Assembly (NCBI GenBank): GCA_934418125.1
Contig: CAKRWT010000004.1
Span: 85,173 to 149,172, forward strand
DNA: 64,000 nt
Origin: an uncultured Lachnospiraceae bacterium
GTDB lineage: Bacteria; Bacillota; Clostridia; Lachnospirales; Lachnospiraceae
Direction of reading: 5' to 3'
Shown: positions 1-9,038 of the stretch, in pieces
Numbering within the stretch: the stretch's first letter is position 1
How the letters are laid out: each line of letters begins with the position of its first letter
Program-made: the position numbers and the translations under genes
Notes under the pieces: generated by a model
The model's database searches: none
The model's input: only the letters and a program-made list of their open reading frames with translations
Told to the model about the DNA's origin: nothing

Positions 1-133
1 TATAATACCGATGTCCCATTTCATTACGGCGAATCGGCAGTTTTAACTCTTCCTCCCAATATCGTAATACATGATTTTCTACCTGGATTTTCTTAGCAGC
101 CTCCGAAATATAGTACGTCGTGCTTTCTCCCAT
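1..133 (-). CDS. MerR-like regulator, N-terminal fragment (runs off window)
   Basis: The ATG lies at 133 and 44 codons are visible before the window edge. The translation starts MGESTTYYISEAAKKI and contains VLRYWEEEL followed by RNEMGHRYY. This is the helix-turn-helix plus first wing expected at the N-terminus of a MerR-family DNA-binding protein. The effector domain is outside the window, so ligand and targets cannot be given. It lies downstream of dnaB on the same strand and is separated from it by a terminator hairpin, so it is probably a separate transcription unit. Confidence 0.75.
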   Translation of the reverse strand, partial: MGESTTYYISEAAKKIQVENHVLRYWEEELKLPIRRNEMGHRYY

Positions 134-167
134 TTTCTTTCCCCTTTCTCCGGTCGTCACAACTACA

Positions 168-201
168 GAAAAAGAGACACGCCTAAGGCTTGTCTCTTTT
201 G
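168..201 (-). terminator. Intrinsic terminator after dnaB
   Basis: A near-perfect inverted repeat has arms AAAAGAGACA and TGTCTCTTTT with extra GCC/GGC pairing inside. Its U-rich flank lies in the dnaB direction. The symmetric A/T flanks mean it could work on either strand. Confidence 0.75.
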
Positions 202-283
202 TATTATCAACACGATATATATTGTTCTTACATGATTCTACTATAACACCACAATTGTTTCCAGTGTGTTTCATCGCCCAATA

Positions 284-1630
284 TTACTGGTTTCTCGGTC
301 TGTTGTCCAGATTTGCAAATTTTGTAAAATCCGGTAACCATACCAGTTCTACCGTACCGATAGGACCATTTCTCTGTTTGGCGATAATAATTTCTGCAAT
401 CCCCTTTTTCTCAGTATCTTTATTATAATAGTCGTCACGGTAAATAAACATAACCACATCGGCATCCTGCTCAATCGCTCCCGACTCACGCAGGTCAGAA
501 AGCATCGGTCTGTGGTCTGGTCTTTGTTCCACCGCACGGCTAAGCTGCGATAAGGCAATTACCGGCACATGAAGTTCCCTTGCCAGTGCTTTTAAGGAAC
601 GGGAAATATCGGAGATTTCCTGCTGTCTGGAATCCGTTGACTTACCACTTCCCGACATCAACTGTAAGTAGTCGATAATAATCATTTCCAGGTTATGCTC
701 CAGCTTATATTTACGGCATTTGGAACGCATTTCCGAAATGCTGATACCCGGTGTATCATCAATAATCAGATTGGACTTTCCAATGACTCCTGCGCTTTCA
801 ATCAGTTTCTCCCACTCTGCATCGGACAGATTACCGGTTCTCAAATGCTGGGAATCTACCTTGGACTCCATCGAGAACAGACGGTTTACCAACTGTTCCT
901 TTGACATTTCCAGACTGAATATGGCTACCGTTTTATTCTGCTTAAAAGCCACATATTGAGCCACATTTAATACAAACGCAGTTTTTCCCATGGAAGGTCT
1001 TGCAGCCACCAGAATGAGGTCAGAAGGCTGCATACCAGCGGTTCTGTAATCCAGATCAAGGAAACCTGTGGCCACACCGGTTACATTTCCCTGGTTATGG
1101 GATGCTCTTTCAATATTATCCATGGCATTCATAACCACCTGTCTGATAGGAACGAATTCGCCGGTGTTCCTGCGCTGTACCAGGTCAAACACCCTCTTTT
1201 CCGTATCTGCCAGAATATCCTCCAGACTTTCTTTTCCCACATAACAGGTATTGGCAATTTCTTCATTCAGACGAATCAGCTTGCGCAGTGTTGACTTCTC
1301 TGCCACAATATTCGCATAATACTTGATATTGGCAGAAGTCGGAACCGCCCGAATCAAATCACCGATAAACTCCAGGCTGCTTACCTCCGGTGGAACGTCC
1401 TTTTCTTTCAGACGGTCCTGCAGGGTAACCAGGTCTACCGGTTTGCCCTCATCATTCAACTCCACCATGGTGTCGAACACGATGCCGTACTGTTTATTAT
1501 AGAAGTCATCCCCCAGAACAATCTCGGAGGCTACTACAATTGCCTCTCTATCCATAATCATGGAGCCAATAACAGACTGCTCTGCTTCGATACTGTGTGG
1601 TAATATTCTCTTTAATAATGCTTCTTCCAT
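284..1630 (-). CDS. dnaB: Replicative DNA helicase DnaB
   Basis: This is the hexameric helicase that unwinds DNA at the replication fork. At 448 aa it is close to the usual family length. The N-terminal helical domain begins PHSIEAEQSVIGSM and covers roughly residues 1-110. The RecA-like ATPase domain has a Walker A motif (ARPSMGKTAF, about residues 210-219) and a Walker B-like IIIDYLQLM near residue 320. The arginine-finger region is near LSQLSRAVE. It follows rplI after a 33-bp gap, in the common Firmicutes order gdpP-rplI-dnaB. No intein or truncation is visible. Confidence 0.97.
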   Translation of the reverse strand: MEEALLKRILPHSIEAEQSVIGSMIMDREAIVVASEIVLGDDFYNKQYGIVFDTMVELNDEGKPVDLVTLQDRLKEKDVPPEVSSLEFIGDLIRAVPTSANIKYYANIVAEKSTLRKLIRLNEEIANTCYVGKESLEDILADTEKRVFDLVQRRNTGEFVPIRQVVMNAMDNIERASHNQGNVTGVATGFLDLDYRTAGMQPSDLILVAARPSMGKTAFVLNVAQYVAFKQNKTVAIFSLEMSKEQLVNRLFSMESKVDSQHLRTGNLSDAEWEKLIESAGVIGKSNLIIDDTPGISISEMRSKCRKYKLEHNLEMIIIDYLQLMSGSGKSTDSRQQEISDISRSLKALARELHVPVIALSQLSRAVEQRPDHRPMLSDLRESGAIEQDADVVMFIYRDDYYNKDTEKKGIAEIIIAKQRNGPIGTVELVWLPDFTKFANLDNRPRNQ

Positions 1631-1663
1631 GCGTCTGTTATCCTCTGTCTCGGTTTTCCGTCT

Positions 1664-2110
1664 TTATTCCTCTACAACTTTTACCTTTAACTTACCGGTT
1701 ACCTTGGTATGAAGCTTAATTCCCACTTCATACACGCCAAGGGATTTGATGGCTTCCGGTAACTGAATCTTCTTCTTATCCAGTTCCAGACCACACTGGC
1801 TTTTTGCAGCTGCCGCGATTTCCTTAGAGGAAATAGAGCCGAAGGTTTTTCCGCCTTCCCCGGATTTCATTTTAACGATAACTTCCTTTGTCTCCAACTC
1901 TTTCGCCAGTGCCTGTGCATGCTCTAACTGTTCCTGTGCTACTTTATCCGCGTTGGCACGCTGTAATTTCAAATCATTCATGTTGGCAGAGTTTGCTTCC
2001 AGACCCAGTTTCTTAGGCAGTACAAAGTTCCTTGCATAGCCGTCACTGACATTGACGATTTCTCCTTTTTTACCAAGTGATTTCACATCCTCTAATAAGA
2101 TTACTTTCAT
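1664..2110 (-). CDS. rplI: Ribosomal protein bL9
   Basis: This is a 148-aa large-subunit protein that binds 23S rRNA and helps keep reading frame. The N-terminal domain carries the typical start [19 protein letters not shown] and GYARNFLxP-like [14 protein letters not shown] long connecting helix rich in Ala, Glu and Lys follows, then the C-terminal domain. It sits between gdpP (24-bp gap) and dnaB. The length is normal and nothing is odd. Confidence 0.97.
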   Translation of the reverse strand: MKVILLEDVKSLGKKGEIVNVSDGYARNFVLPKKLGLEANSANMNDLKLQRANADKVAQEQLEHAQALAKELETKEVIVKMKSGEGGKTFGSISSKEIAAAAKSQCGLELDKKKIQLPEAIKSLGVYEVGIKLHTKVTGKLKVKVVEE

Positions 2111-2134
2111 GATTTATCCTCACTTTCCTGTCCG

Positions 2135-4189
2135 TTATTCCAGTTCACCTTCCGCTATCATGGTGTCCAGCGTACGCTTTATGCTGGCAATTCCTTCTTC
2201 AATGGAACCATTCTCTATCTGGGCACCTGCCACATTCATGTGACCGCCACCCCCCATTCTTTCCATGATAACCTGTACATTCACTTCATCAATAGAGCGG
2301 GCACTGATATAGATAATGCCATTATATGCCGTCAGAATAAAGCTCGCCTTAATGCCCTTAATGTTCAGAAGCTCATTTGCCGCCTGGGCACCAACCACAG
2401 TGGGGCTTGCTACACCTTCCCCGGTGCATACGGAAATTGCATAAGCCTGTCTGTAAATCTCTGCCTGGCGTACAGCATCAGCCTTTGCCTTGTACTCTGC
2501 CGCATCATCCCGGAATAATTTCCGTACACGGGTAACGTCCGCTCCATTCCGGCGCAGGTAAGCTGCCGCTTCAAAGGTCCGGACTCCCGTTTTGGTCATA
2601 AAGTTATTCGTATCAATCATAATACCGGAATACATACAGTCTGCTTCTTCCGAACGAAGCTTCAGGCTGTCGCTGATATACTGTAATATCTCCGATACCA
2701 TTTCACAGGCAGAAGATGCATACGCCTCAATATAGGACAAGGTTGCATTCTCTATAATCTCACTGCCCTGTCTGTGATGGTCTAATACCACAATGGATTT
2801 ACATCGTTTCAAAAGGTCAGGGCATTCTGTAATACTCGGTTTGTTTACATCGACTACCACCAGCACCGCATTGTTACCGACCATTTCCAGTGCCTGGGCA
2901 TTGTTGATAATCATATCCGGCGCATAGTCTTCATTCCTCTGGAAAAGTTCCACCATAGGCTGCATGGTAGATGTCACATCATTTAATACGATGTGGGCTT
3001 TCTTATCCAGTTCCTCTGCAATCCGGTAGATACCGACAGAAGCGCCAAAGCTGTCTACATCTCCCATGCGGTGTCCCATGACATAGACCTCGTCCTTAAC
3101 GGAAATAATTTCCTTTAACGCATGTGCCTTGACTCTCGCCTTGACACGGGTACTCTTCTCTATCTGCTGGCTCTTGCCACCATAATAGATAACATTCTCC
3201 GGCACCTTGACAACCGCCTGGTCACCACCTCGGCCTAACGCAATGTCTATGGCATTTCTTGCAAATTCATAATTCTGTGCATAGCTTAAGCCATTTAATC
3301 CAAAACCAATACTGATAGTGACTGCCATTTCATTACCGATATTAACCGTCTTGACATCTTCCAGTAAATCAAAACGGTTTTCCTGTAACTGGGTAATGGC
3401 TTCCTTTCGCATAATAACGAAATACTTATCTTTCTCCAGTTTCTTACAAATACCATCCAACGCAGCAATGTAGCGGTTTACTTTTCGGTCAATCAACGCA
3501 ATTAACAGAGAACGTCTTACTTCCTCCACGCTCTCTAATGCTTCGTCATAATTATCCAGATAAATCAGTCCCACTGCCAGCGACTGATTGTCTACTTCCC
3601 GGAGGGCTATCTTCAAAGCTGTTTCATCAAACAGATACAGGGCAATAAGATACCCATCATAGCCTTTGGCTTCGATGATATCGCTGTTTTCTGCCATTTC
3701 CTTTAAGGAAATCTTCTTGAGCTTTGCAATATAATTTCCTGACTCAAACTCTACATCAAATTCTACTTCGTCTTCATCATTGACACCGGGAAGCTTATCC
3801 TTGGTAATGGACGGAAAGAGTGATGTAATCGATTTACGGTATCCCTTCTCCTGATGCACTGTCTTCTCGAACGCGATATTCGTCCAGATGATTTTACCAT
3901 TATCATCCAACAGGGCATGGGGCAGCTCCAAATCCCGCAGCAGTCGCCGCTGTATCTGCCCATACTGGGTAGCAAAGCTAATCAGTTCATTCATAATAAT
4001 AGGTTTGTTATAGAACATCATAGCCAGTATAATTGCCATATAGAAGATAACAAAAACAGTCAGAATCAGCCCGGCGCGATAGTCCAGCAGATAAACCATT
4101 ATATTAACTACCGCCAGTAAAAAGCCAAGATACAGAGAGGATTGCAGATACGCTCTCATTCTTCCTTTTAATTTAATACTATTCTTCAT
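2135..4189 (-). CDS. gdpP: GdpP-type cyclic-di-AMP phosphodiesterase
   Basis: This membrane enzyme hydrolyses c-di-AMP to pApA. I start it at 4189 (MKNSIKLKGR), which has GAGGT five bases upstream; an earlier in-frame ATG at 4252 lacks a good ribosome-binding site. Domains in order are two membrane segments (first ~70 aa), a PAS-like domain, a degenerate GGDEF-like domain (it has SIGFG), then DHH and DHHA1. Catalytic DHH motifs are visible: MGHRMGDVDSFGAS, VVVDVN and VVLDHHRQ. GGGGHMNVAG is the DHHA1 signature. The opposing synthesis genes cdaA and cdaR lie 26 kb away in this window. In the uninterrupted chromosome it would follow rpsR; the integrated element now separates them. Confidence 0.95.
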   Translation of the reverse strand: MKNSIKLKGRMRAYLQSSLYLGFLLAVVNIMVYLLDYRAGLILTVFVIFYMAIILAMMFYNKPIIMNELISFATQYGQIQRRLLRDLELPHALLDDNGKIIWTNIAFEKTVHQEKGYRKSITSLFPSITKDKLPGVNDEDEVEFDVEFESGNYIAKLKKISLKEMAENSDIIEAKGYDGYLIALYLFDETALKIALREVDNQSLAVGLIYLDNYDEALESVEEVRRSLLIALIDRKVNRYIAALDGICKKLEKDKYFVIMRKEAITQLQENRFDLLEDVKTVNIGNEMAVTISIGFGLNGLSYAQNYEFARNAIDIALGRGGDQAVVKVPENVIYYGGKSQQIEKSTRVKARVKAHALKEIISVKDEVYVMGHRMGDVDSFGASVGIYRIAEELDKKAHIVLNDVTSTMQPMVELFQRNEDYAPDMIINNAQALEMVGNNAVLVVVDVNKPSITECPDLLKRCKSIVVLDHHRQGSEIIENATLSYIEAYASSACEMVSEILQYISDSLKLRSEEADCMYSGIMIDTNNFMTKTGVRTFEAAAYLRRNGADVTRVRKLFRDDAAEYKAKADAVRQAEIYRQAYAISVCTGEGVASPTVVGAQAANELLNIKGIKASFILTAYNGIIYISARSIDEVNVQVIMERMGGGGHMNVAGAQIENGSIEEGIASIKRTLDTMIAEGELE

Positions 4190-4342
4190 GATTACCTCAT
4201 AATTGCCATGTCTCGCATGAAATCTGTTCCCCGACAGAAATTCCCTTTTCAATGGTTACACAACAACATAAGTATAGCATTTTTTCCTTATAAGTTCTAC
4301 TCCCCATATAACTTTTTCTATCAACATCGTACTGCAGCAATC

Positions 4343-4377
4343 AAAAAAAACCAACCACCCATAGGATGATTGGTTTT
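4343..4377 (-). terminator. Intrinsic terminator, originally after rpsR
   Basis: The minus strand reads AAAACCAATCATCC, a TAT loop, then GGGTGGTTGG and eight T. It lies directly beyond the displaced rpsR tail, so it is probably the native terminator of the rpsF-ssb-rpsR operon, now cut off from that operon by the element. Confidence 0.85.
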
Positions 4378-4384
4378 CTATTAC

Positions 4385-4413
4385 TTAGTCCTGAACGTAA
4401 GGCATCAGTGCTA
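4385..4413 (-). repeat. Element left attachment site: displaced rpsR 3' end
   Basis: The 16-bp core TAAGGCATCAGTGCTA (4398-4413) is repeated exactly at 23539-23554 inside rpsR. Read on the minus strand, this copy still encodes [12 protein letters not shown], the exact C-terminus of ribosomal protein S18. The four codons after PR-side Pro differ from the present rpsR copy only at third bases (TAC/TAT, GTT/GTA, CAG/CAA, GAC/GAT). This is therefore the original chromosomal tail pushed aside by integration. Confidence 0.93.
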
Positions 4414-4520
4414 AATTTGAAGATAGCATAGTATTAACCGTACCGTTACTATGAGATCAAGGATTTTTCCAATTATCCACTAACACGTTTTATCCTCACT
4501 CTGTACCGTAGCTCTCATTT

Positions 4521-4553
4521 ATTGGTGTCAGACAGTGTGTCTAGACACCCAAT
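4521..4553. other. Hairpin between integrase stop and att site
   Basis: An imperfect palindrome has arms ATTGGTGTC and GACACCCAAT with inner ACA/TGT pairing. It lies in the 197-bp gap between the integrase stop codon and the attachment core. No strong T-run follows on either strand, so it may be a weak terminator or a recombination-related structure. Nothing else in 4414-4610 looks like a gene; TGAGTCAGG at 4589 resembles the arm-type repeats noted elsewhere. Confidence 0.45.
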
Positions 4554-4610
4554 TTCTTTCTCAAACCCTATCTTTTTTTCCATCTTAATGAGTCAGGTTT
4601 TAAATATATA

Positions 4611-5870
4611 TTAAAATATATTGGAAATACTATCAAGATCTACTTTTACCTTTCGACGGATATCTTTACTGACTGTGGTGTAAATATCCAATGTTGTCTT
4701 AATGCTGGCATGTCCCATAACAATCTGGGTTCTTTCTGGTGGAATTCCCTGCTCAATCATACGGGTACATGCAGTATGTCGAAACACATGAGCCGTTATA
4801 TCCGGTAAAACTACAGGTTTTCTATTCTCTTCCTTTGCCTTCATGACTTCCATTTCATTATAATTTTTTACGATCCTTCTTAAGGTTGAAGTAAATCCCT
4901 CATGAGTAAACGGATATCCGAGCTTTGTTGTAAAAACAAATCCCTTGTAGTTCTTAATAATATTACCTCTTTCATCTCTCTGTGGAATACTGATATCTGA
5001 TCGAATCCTCAAATTTTTCTGGTAGCTCTGCTGATCCTGAAACAGTTTCTTCACATCTGCCGACATTGGAATATCACGCACTGCATTAGGCGTTTTAGGT
5101 GTAGTTATATAAAACTCATGACCTCCACCTTCCACTCTTGTACGATAATTCATAGTTTTGCTTACATGAATTTCTTCATGCTCGAAATCAATATCATTCC
5201 ACGTGAGAGCGAGAACTTCCCCTATACGCATTGCAGTTCCTAAAAGTATACCGATGATAGGCAGATAGTTTGTCTGGAACTCTCCTTCTCTCTTTAAATA
5301 TTCAATCAAAGCGTTCTGTTCTTCTCTTGTCAAGGCAATTCTACGTACCTTTGGCTTAGCCGTTACATTTTCCATGACATTGAGAAATGGATTGACAAAC
5401 ACTCCTCCATCATAAATAACTTCCTGCATAGCAAGTCCAAGCATACTTGCAAGCGTTTTTAATGTGCCATCCGACAATCCCTTTTTATCTGCAAGGTATT
5501 GAAAGTGTGAAATAACATGAGTCCTCTTTATTTCTCTCATTGGCATTGCTCCAATATCAAAAGGACGTATGTACCAGTCGAAGTATTTTTGTTTGTTTAG
5601 GAAGGATGCCTGCTTGATTCTTCCTTCCTTATAGTTATCCAAATACTGTGGATAATACTGATTGAGTGACAAGTTAGCCAGATCTATATCTCGCCCCTTT
5701 GCTATATCTATCTTCAATACCTCAATTTTTTTCTTCAGTTCATTCAGATCTCGATCGTAGATATAGTGTTGTTTTCCATACATTTTGTAGCGATACAAAA
5801 ATCGTCCGTCTCCTCTTTCTGATACTCCATCAGGTAATACCCTGCCATCTCTAGTTTTTCTTTTTGCCAT
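4611..5870 (-). CDS. int: Tyrosine recombinase (integrase) of the element
   Basis: This 419-aa protein should integrate and excise the element at the rpsR 3' end. The N-terminal arm-binding domain (about residues 1-65) contains GRFLYRYKMYGKQHYIYDRD. A SAM-like core-binding domain spans roughly 70-155 and the catalytic domain follows from ~175. The active-site set is complete: R215 (AMRIGEVLAL), H361 and R364 (HVFRHT), H387 (MGHAS) and Y397 (TLDIYTTV). The build resembles the Tn916/ICE integrase group. The start is supported by AAGGAGG eight bases before the ATG. It is the element's last gene, pointing at the attachment site 200 bp away, with the Xis-like gene just upstream. Confidence 0.96.
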   Translation of the reverse strand: MAKRKTRDGRVLPDGVSERGDGRFLYRYKMYGKQHYIYDRDLNELKKKIEVLKIDIAKGRDIDLANLSLNQYYPQYLDNYKEGRIKQASFLNKQKYFDWYIRPFDIGAMPMREIKRTHVISHFQYLADKKGLSDGTLKTLASMLGLAMQEVIYDGGVFVNPFLNVMENVTAKPKVRRIALTREEQNALIEYLKREGEFQTNYLPIIGILLGTAMRIGEVLALTWNDIDFEHEEIHVSKTMNYRTRVEGGGHEFYITTPKTPNAVRDIPMSADVKKLFQDQQSYQKNLRIRSDISIPQRDERGNIIKNYKGFVFTTKLGYPFTHEGFTSTLRRIVKNYNEMEVMKAKEENRKPVVLPDITAHVFRHTACTRMIEQGIPPERTQIVMGHASIKTTLDIYTTVSKDIRRKVKVDLDSISNIF

Positions 5871-5899
5871 AACGACAACCTCCTTACATTATTTCATTT

Positions 5900-5935
5900 T
5901 TTAGTGTTGGGAGGGTAACGCCTCCCAACACTAAA
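5900..5935. other. 15-bp perfect hairpin in the int leader
   Basis: A perfect inverted repeat has arms TTTAGTGTTGGGAGG and CCTCCCAACACTAAA with a six-base loop. It lies between xis and int, about 30 bases upstream of the int start. On the int-coding strand it is followed by A rather than T, so it is not a textbook terminator. An operator or an RNA structure controlling int is plausible. Confidence 0.7.
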
Positions 5936-5964
5936 GTCAAGTACATTCCTCATAAAATCATGAG

Positions 5965-6138
5965 TCAAAGAGCCTCATAATAAAGAAATTCTCTGATCTT
6001 ATCCATATTCCAGCGTCTGAGATTCCCTATGTAAACTTCTGCCTTAGCCAGCCTTCCAACCTTCTCGGCATTCCTCCGACCGCACGATAAGAGTTTCTGT
6101 AGCTCTTGTGTGGTTACCAATAATTGTAGTTTGTTCAT
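5965..6138 (-). CDS. xis: Excisionase-like small DNA-binding protein
   Basis: This is a basic protein of ~57 aa starting MNKLQLLVTTQELQ. It contains LLSCGRRNAEKVGRLAKAEVYIG and RRWNMDKIREFLY, a winged-helix/MerR-like pattern common in small proteins encoded next to ICE integrases in Firmicutes. It probably bends DNA at the element ends and biases recombination toward excision. The start is uncertain: GGGAGGGA precedes a possible GTG, with ATG at 6138. It is transcribed toward int, 95 bp away. TGAGTCAAA at its 3' end may be an integrase arm site. Confidence 0.75.
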   Translation of the reverse strand: MNKLQLLVTTQELQKLLSCGRRNAEKVGRLAKAEVYIGNLRRWNMDKIREFLYYEAL

Positions 6139-6161
6139 TTCCACAATCAAATCCCTCCCTT

Positions 6162-7040
6162 TTAGGCTCCAAGTGCTAAATCAAATGTAGAAAAGCAATA
6201 TCTGCAGTCCTCCGGGAGCTCATAGTTCACCCAGATGTACTCCTGAGCAAACCCTTTTTTCGGTGCTGTTCGGCAGGCTTTATTGAGTCTGTCATTGACG
6301 CAATAGCAATGCCAGCCCGATGTGCTGTTAAGGTACTGATCGTATAAGTACGTTTCTCCACGGTATCCGCACAGAAGAATCTTTGCTTTTGCATCTCGTA
6401 TCAATGCTAACAGTTCATGTTGTTCAGAATCTGAGAACTTACTACGATAGAGATCCTTACAGTATTTTCCAAGCAATTCCTTGACGTATGGAGGATCCAG
6501 CATCATAACCGCTTCTTCACAATCCTTATATCTTGCGATAACATTCAGAGCGTTATCATTGGTAATCTCTGCTCTCTCAGCATGACAATACCAAGTATTC
6601 CAGTTACCCAGTAAATCCCTTCGTGCCTTTTCATGCATGGAATTCCACTTTTCTGGTTTACTACCATATCTCATGTTCTTCCTGTTTCCGTCAAAGGAAT
6701 AAACTAGTATGTAGTACGTTTTCACGGCTTTTTCAACTTCCGTTCCTTCCATCTCTTCCCCTAAACACCTTTTGAAAATCAGATTGTCAACAGGTGTTTG
6801 CAGGAAGAGTTCTTTGAACTCTTCCCCTTTCTCCTTGTCTGCTACCACTCTCCACATATTTGTGATTGTAATATCTTGATCACAAAGGATATTCTTAGCA
6901 TCTATCGAACGATTCAAATAGATCGATGCAGAGCCCATGAAGGGCTCAATATAGATTCTGTCATGTGGCAATGCACTAGTTAATTGATTTGTCAGCCGGA
7001 ATTTACTCCCGAAGTATTGATAAATTTTTGCATTATGCAT
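6162..7040 (-). CDS. D12-class adenine-specific DNA methyltransferase
   Basis: This 292-aa protein should transfer methyl from SAM to adenine N6. Visible motifs are YFGSKFRL near the N-terminus (family YxGxK), IEPFMGSASIYLN (SAM-binding FxGxG-like), and MMLDPPYV (catalytic DPPY, residues 182-185). I start at ATG 7040: it follows AAGGAGG by about ten bases and overlaps the upstream stop (ATGCATAA), indicating translational coupling. An upstream start at 7067 would have no such signal. No cognate restriction gene is visible, so it looks like an orphan Dam-type enzyme that may mark or protect element DNA. The recognition sequence cannot be read from the protein. Confidence 0.92.
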   Translation of the reverse strand: MHNAKIYQYFGSKFRLTNQLTSALPHDRIYIEPFMGSASIYLNRSIDAKNILCDQDITITNMWRVVADKEKGEEFKELFLQTPVDNLIFKRCLGEEMEGTEVEKAVKTYYILVYSFDGNRKNMRYGSKPEKWNSMHEKARRDLLGNWNTWYCHAERAEITNDNALNVIARYKDCEEAVMMLDPPYVKELLGKYCKDLYRSKFSDSEQHELLALIRDAKAKILLCGYRGETYLYDQYLNSTSGWHCYCVNDRLNKACRTAPKKGFAQEYIWVNYELPEDCRYCFSTFDLALGA

Positions 7041-8097
7041 ATTTCTCTTCCTCCTTCTCTTCCTCATTTTCTATGTATTTACTTAGAATTTCTTTATCAA
7101 CTCGGATGTAATACCACCAGCTTCCAAGATCTCCCTTTCCCCTGTGATCGTACATCCTACCTTCAGTTATAAGTAAAAACGACAAACCATCTTCAGGATC
7201 TCTTAATTTATTTAAAAGCTCCATCTTTTTCATTGATGTCCCAATATCTTTCAATACGCTATCGAGAGCCTCTTTTCCTCTGATACAGACATAATCAATG
7301 TCATTGATTCTCTTACTTTTGAAATCAGCGTATACCCGACCTTTTTCATCCTGATTTTGTGGTTTCTGTATTCTGTTCAACACCTCCGAAACCATCATTG
7401 CATAGGTTTCTTCAAAACCCATAGAATCATCCGCTATCTCATTGCTTTCCTCTAATTTAGGAGCTATCTTATTTAGGATGTTATAGGCTGCATGAATAAT
7501 GGTATAATCCATTTTTCTGTAATCCCACAGAAAATCCAAGCAGTTTCTAACTTCTGGAAAAAGTTGCCTACGCTGAATACTTCCTGTTTGGTACTCTTTA
7601 GCCCCCTCTCCATGAAAAATGTACCTGACCTGCATTCTTCCGGAGTTATCCCATTGAGGCCATATTTTCAGTGAGGGCTTTTCCAAAAATGTTCGTGCAA
7701 TATACTCCTTCAAATCATCATTTCCCTCGAAAACCTCATATTTATGTTGTCTGGAAATTTTCTGCGGAATATAAACCGGAAAATCTCCCTGCAAGGATGT
7801 TCTTAAGTCTGACAATTTCTTGACTGTCGGAGCCTGAGTCTGTGTTGTTTCCAATTCCTGATTCAGAACCCTGCCTGCATCATCCTTGGTAACCTCTTCT
7901 CCGTTGGCAGTCACTTCGATTTTTTCGTTACAATCTGACCTAACTACCTCTTCCTTATCAGATTCAGTTTCTTCAACCTGAACCTTTGCTTCTTCCTGTG
8001 TCATAACTTCATCCTCCTGATTATTTATTTTTTCCTGTGTCATATCTATTTCCTCCTTTACTTCCTGAATTCTTTTTAAAATTTGTTCCCGATTCAT
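7033..8097 (-). CDS. Unknown protein coupled to the methylase
   Basis: This 354-aa protein is not recognised. Residues 1-95 are strongly acidic and Gln/Glu-rich, probably disordered (MTQEK, MTQEEAKVQVEE). From about residue 100 a folded region follows with PVYIPQKISRQHKYEVF, a Trp-rich stretch (LKIWPQWDNSG) and FHGEGAKEYQTGSIQRRQLFPEVRNCLDFLWDY. The C-terminus is again Glu/Lys-rich. GGGAGGT is placed before the start and lies across the end of the upstream gene. It overlaps the methylase start by eight bases, so both are probably made from one message. A role in element DNA maintenance is only a guess from position. Confidence 0.8.
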   Translation of the reverse strand: MNREQILKRIQEVKEEIDMTQEKINNQEDEVMTQEEAKVQVEETESDKEEVVRSDCNEKIEVTANGEEVTKDDAGRVLNQELETTQTQAPTVKKLSDLRTSLQGDFPVYIPQKISRQHKYEVFEGNDDLKEYIARTFLEKPSLKIWPQWDNSGRMQVRYIFHGEGAKEYQTGSIQRRQLFPEVRNCLDFLWDYRKMDYTIIHAAYNILNKIAPKLEESNEIADDSMGFEETYAMMVSEVLNRIQKPQNQDEKGRVYADFKSKRINDIDYVCIRGKEALDSVLKDIGTSMKKMELLNKLRDPEDGLSFLLITEGRMYDHRGKGDLGSWWYYIRVDKEILSKYIENEEEKEEEKYA

Positions 8098-8103
8098 TTT
8101 TTC

Positions 8104-8862
8104 TTACCTCCCAATTTTTCTAATTTCATCGAGTACCATCTCGACCATAAAATCTGGAATCTCTTGTTTTTCCAGAATCTTTTCCACTTTCAGCCACTGT
8201 TCTGTGATAATGTGGGAGCACCTTCTTTGATTACCCCGTGTAGCCGAAATCCGAATAGAAATATCATCCGACTTGCACTCTACATCATATCCAATCTCAT
8301 AATCTCCCAAACACCAAGCGTGTCTGATTTTGTCCAGATCTGTTTTCTGGATTTTAATGTTCTGAAGATCTATTCTGAAGCAGTGCTCCCTATTCACCAG
8401 TTCAAAGCTAAGGCTTGTTGTATCATATTGCTGGTTGTACCTCGTTACTTTTCGATCTTCCAACCCACTTTCAAAGACCTCCCTTGTAACTCTTGTTTCT
8501 CCCAGCATTTTTACGAGCATCATCAGCTTCGACTTTGGCGTAAATCGGAAAATGGATGCCAGTCGATAACTGGCTGCACCACTTACTTTATTCATGCTCA
8601 TGCACTCCCAAATGTACACCGCTTGGTGCTCTTTTACGAAACTGTACTTGTATTCCACCATCTGCGTTAGATCAACCTCAACTCCCCATCTGATTATCAA
8701 CTCCATGTCGTCCATATGTTTGATCTGATTGGAAATGCAGCCATATTTTGATGTCACTCCTATCCAATCCACAGCAGCTTCATCAAGATCAGCAAACTCC
8801 ATATCCTCTTTAAGTTTTCGCAATTCATAGCCACGATCATGAAAAACTTCACACAAACTCAT
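8104..8862 (-). CDS. Unknown 252-aa element protein
   Basis: This is a soluble-looking protein of mixed helix/strand character that I do not recognise. It begins MSLCEVFHDRGYELRKL and ends with a helical EKILEKQEIPDFMVEMVLDEIRK. GGAG lies eight bases before the ATG. It is first of a three-gene set (this gene, the 354-aa gene, the methylase) with gaps or overlaps of only a few bases, so the three probably work together. The upstream boundary is a strong terminator at 8983-9018, so it needs its own promoter in 8863-8982. Confidence 0.75.
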   Translation of the reverse strand: MSLCEVFHDRGYELRKLKEDMEFADLDEAAVDWIGVTSKYGCISNQIKHMDDMELIIRWGVEVDLTQMVEYKYSFVKEHQAVYIWECMSMNKVSGAASYRLASIFRFTPKSKLMMLVKMLGETRVTREVFESGLEDRKVTRYNQQYDTTSLSFELVNREHCFRIDLQNIKIQKTDLDKIRHAWCLGDYEIGYDVECKSDDISIRISATRGNQRRCSHIITEQWLKVEKILEKQEIPDFMVEMVLDEIRKIGR

Positions 8863-8982
8863 ATCCGCTTCTCCTTTCTTTTTGCTTCCTTCATGATTTC
8901 ATTGTAATTTTTTAATCTGATGAGGACGTGTCACTAAATTGCGAGAACGTAAGCTAAAAAGAGGACAACATTTCCCACAAAT

Positions 8983-9018
8983 AAAAAAAGACAGCAGTTT
9001 CGCGCAAAAACTGCTGTC
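8983..9018 (-). terminator. Intrinsic terminator of the 133-aa gene
   Basis: An 11-bp perfect stem (GACAGCAGTTT with AAACTGCTGTC) surrounds a short loop. On the minus strand it is followed by seven T. It separates the 9039-9440 gene from the methylase operon. Confidence 0.9.
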
Positions 9019-9038
9019 AATACCTTTTTTTAAATTTT

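Noticed and set aside
4385..4413. A separate small gene ending in ALMPYVQD
   Set aside because: The sequence is the displaced 3' end of rpsR; there is no start codon or upstream frame for it.
8905..8945. CTGATGAG followed by GCGAGAAC, suggestive of a hammerhead ribozyme
   Set aside because: The core GAAA and the pairing stems are missing; I could not fold a hammerhead, twister or pistol core. The region may instead be a diverged copy of the promoter-like module.
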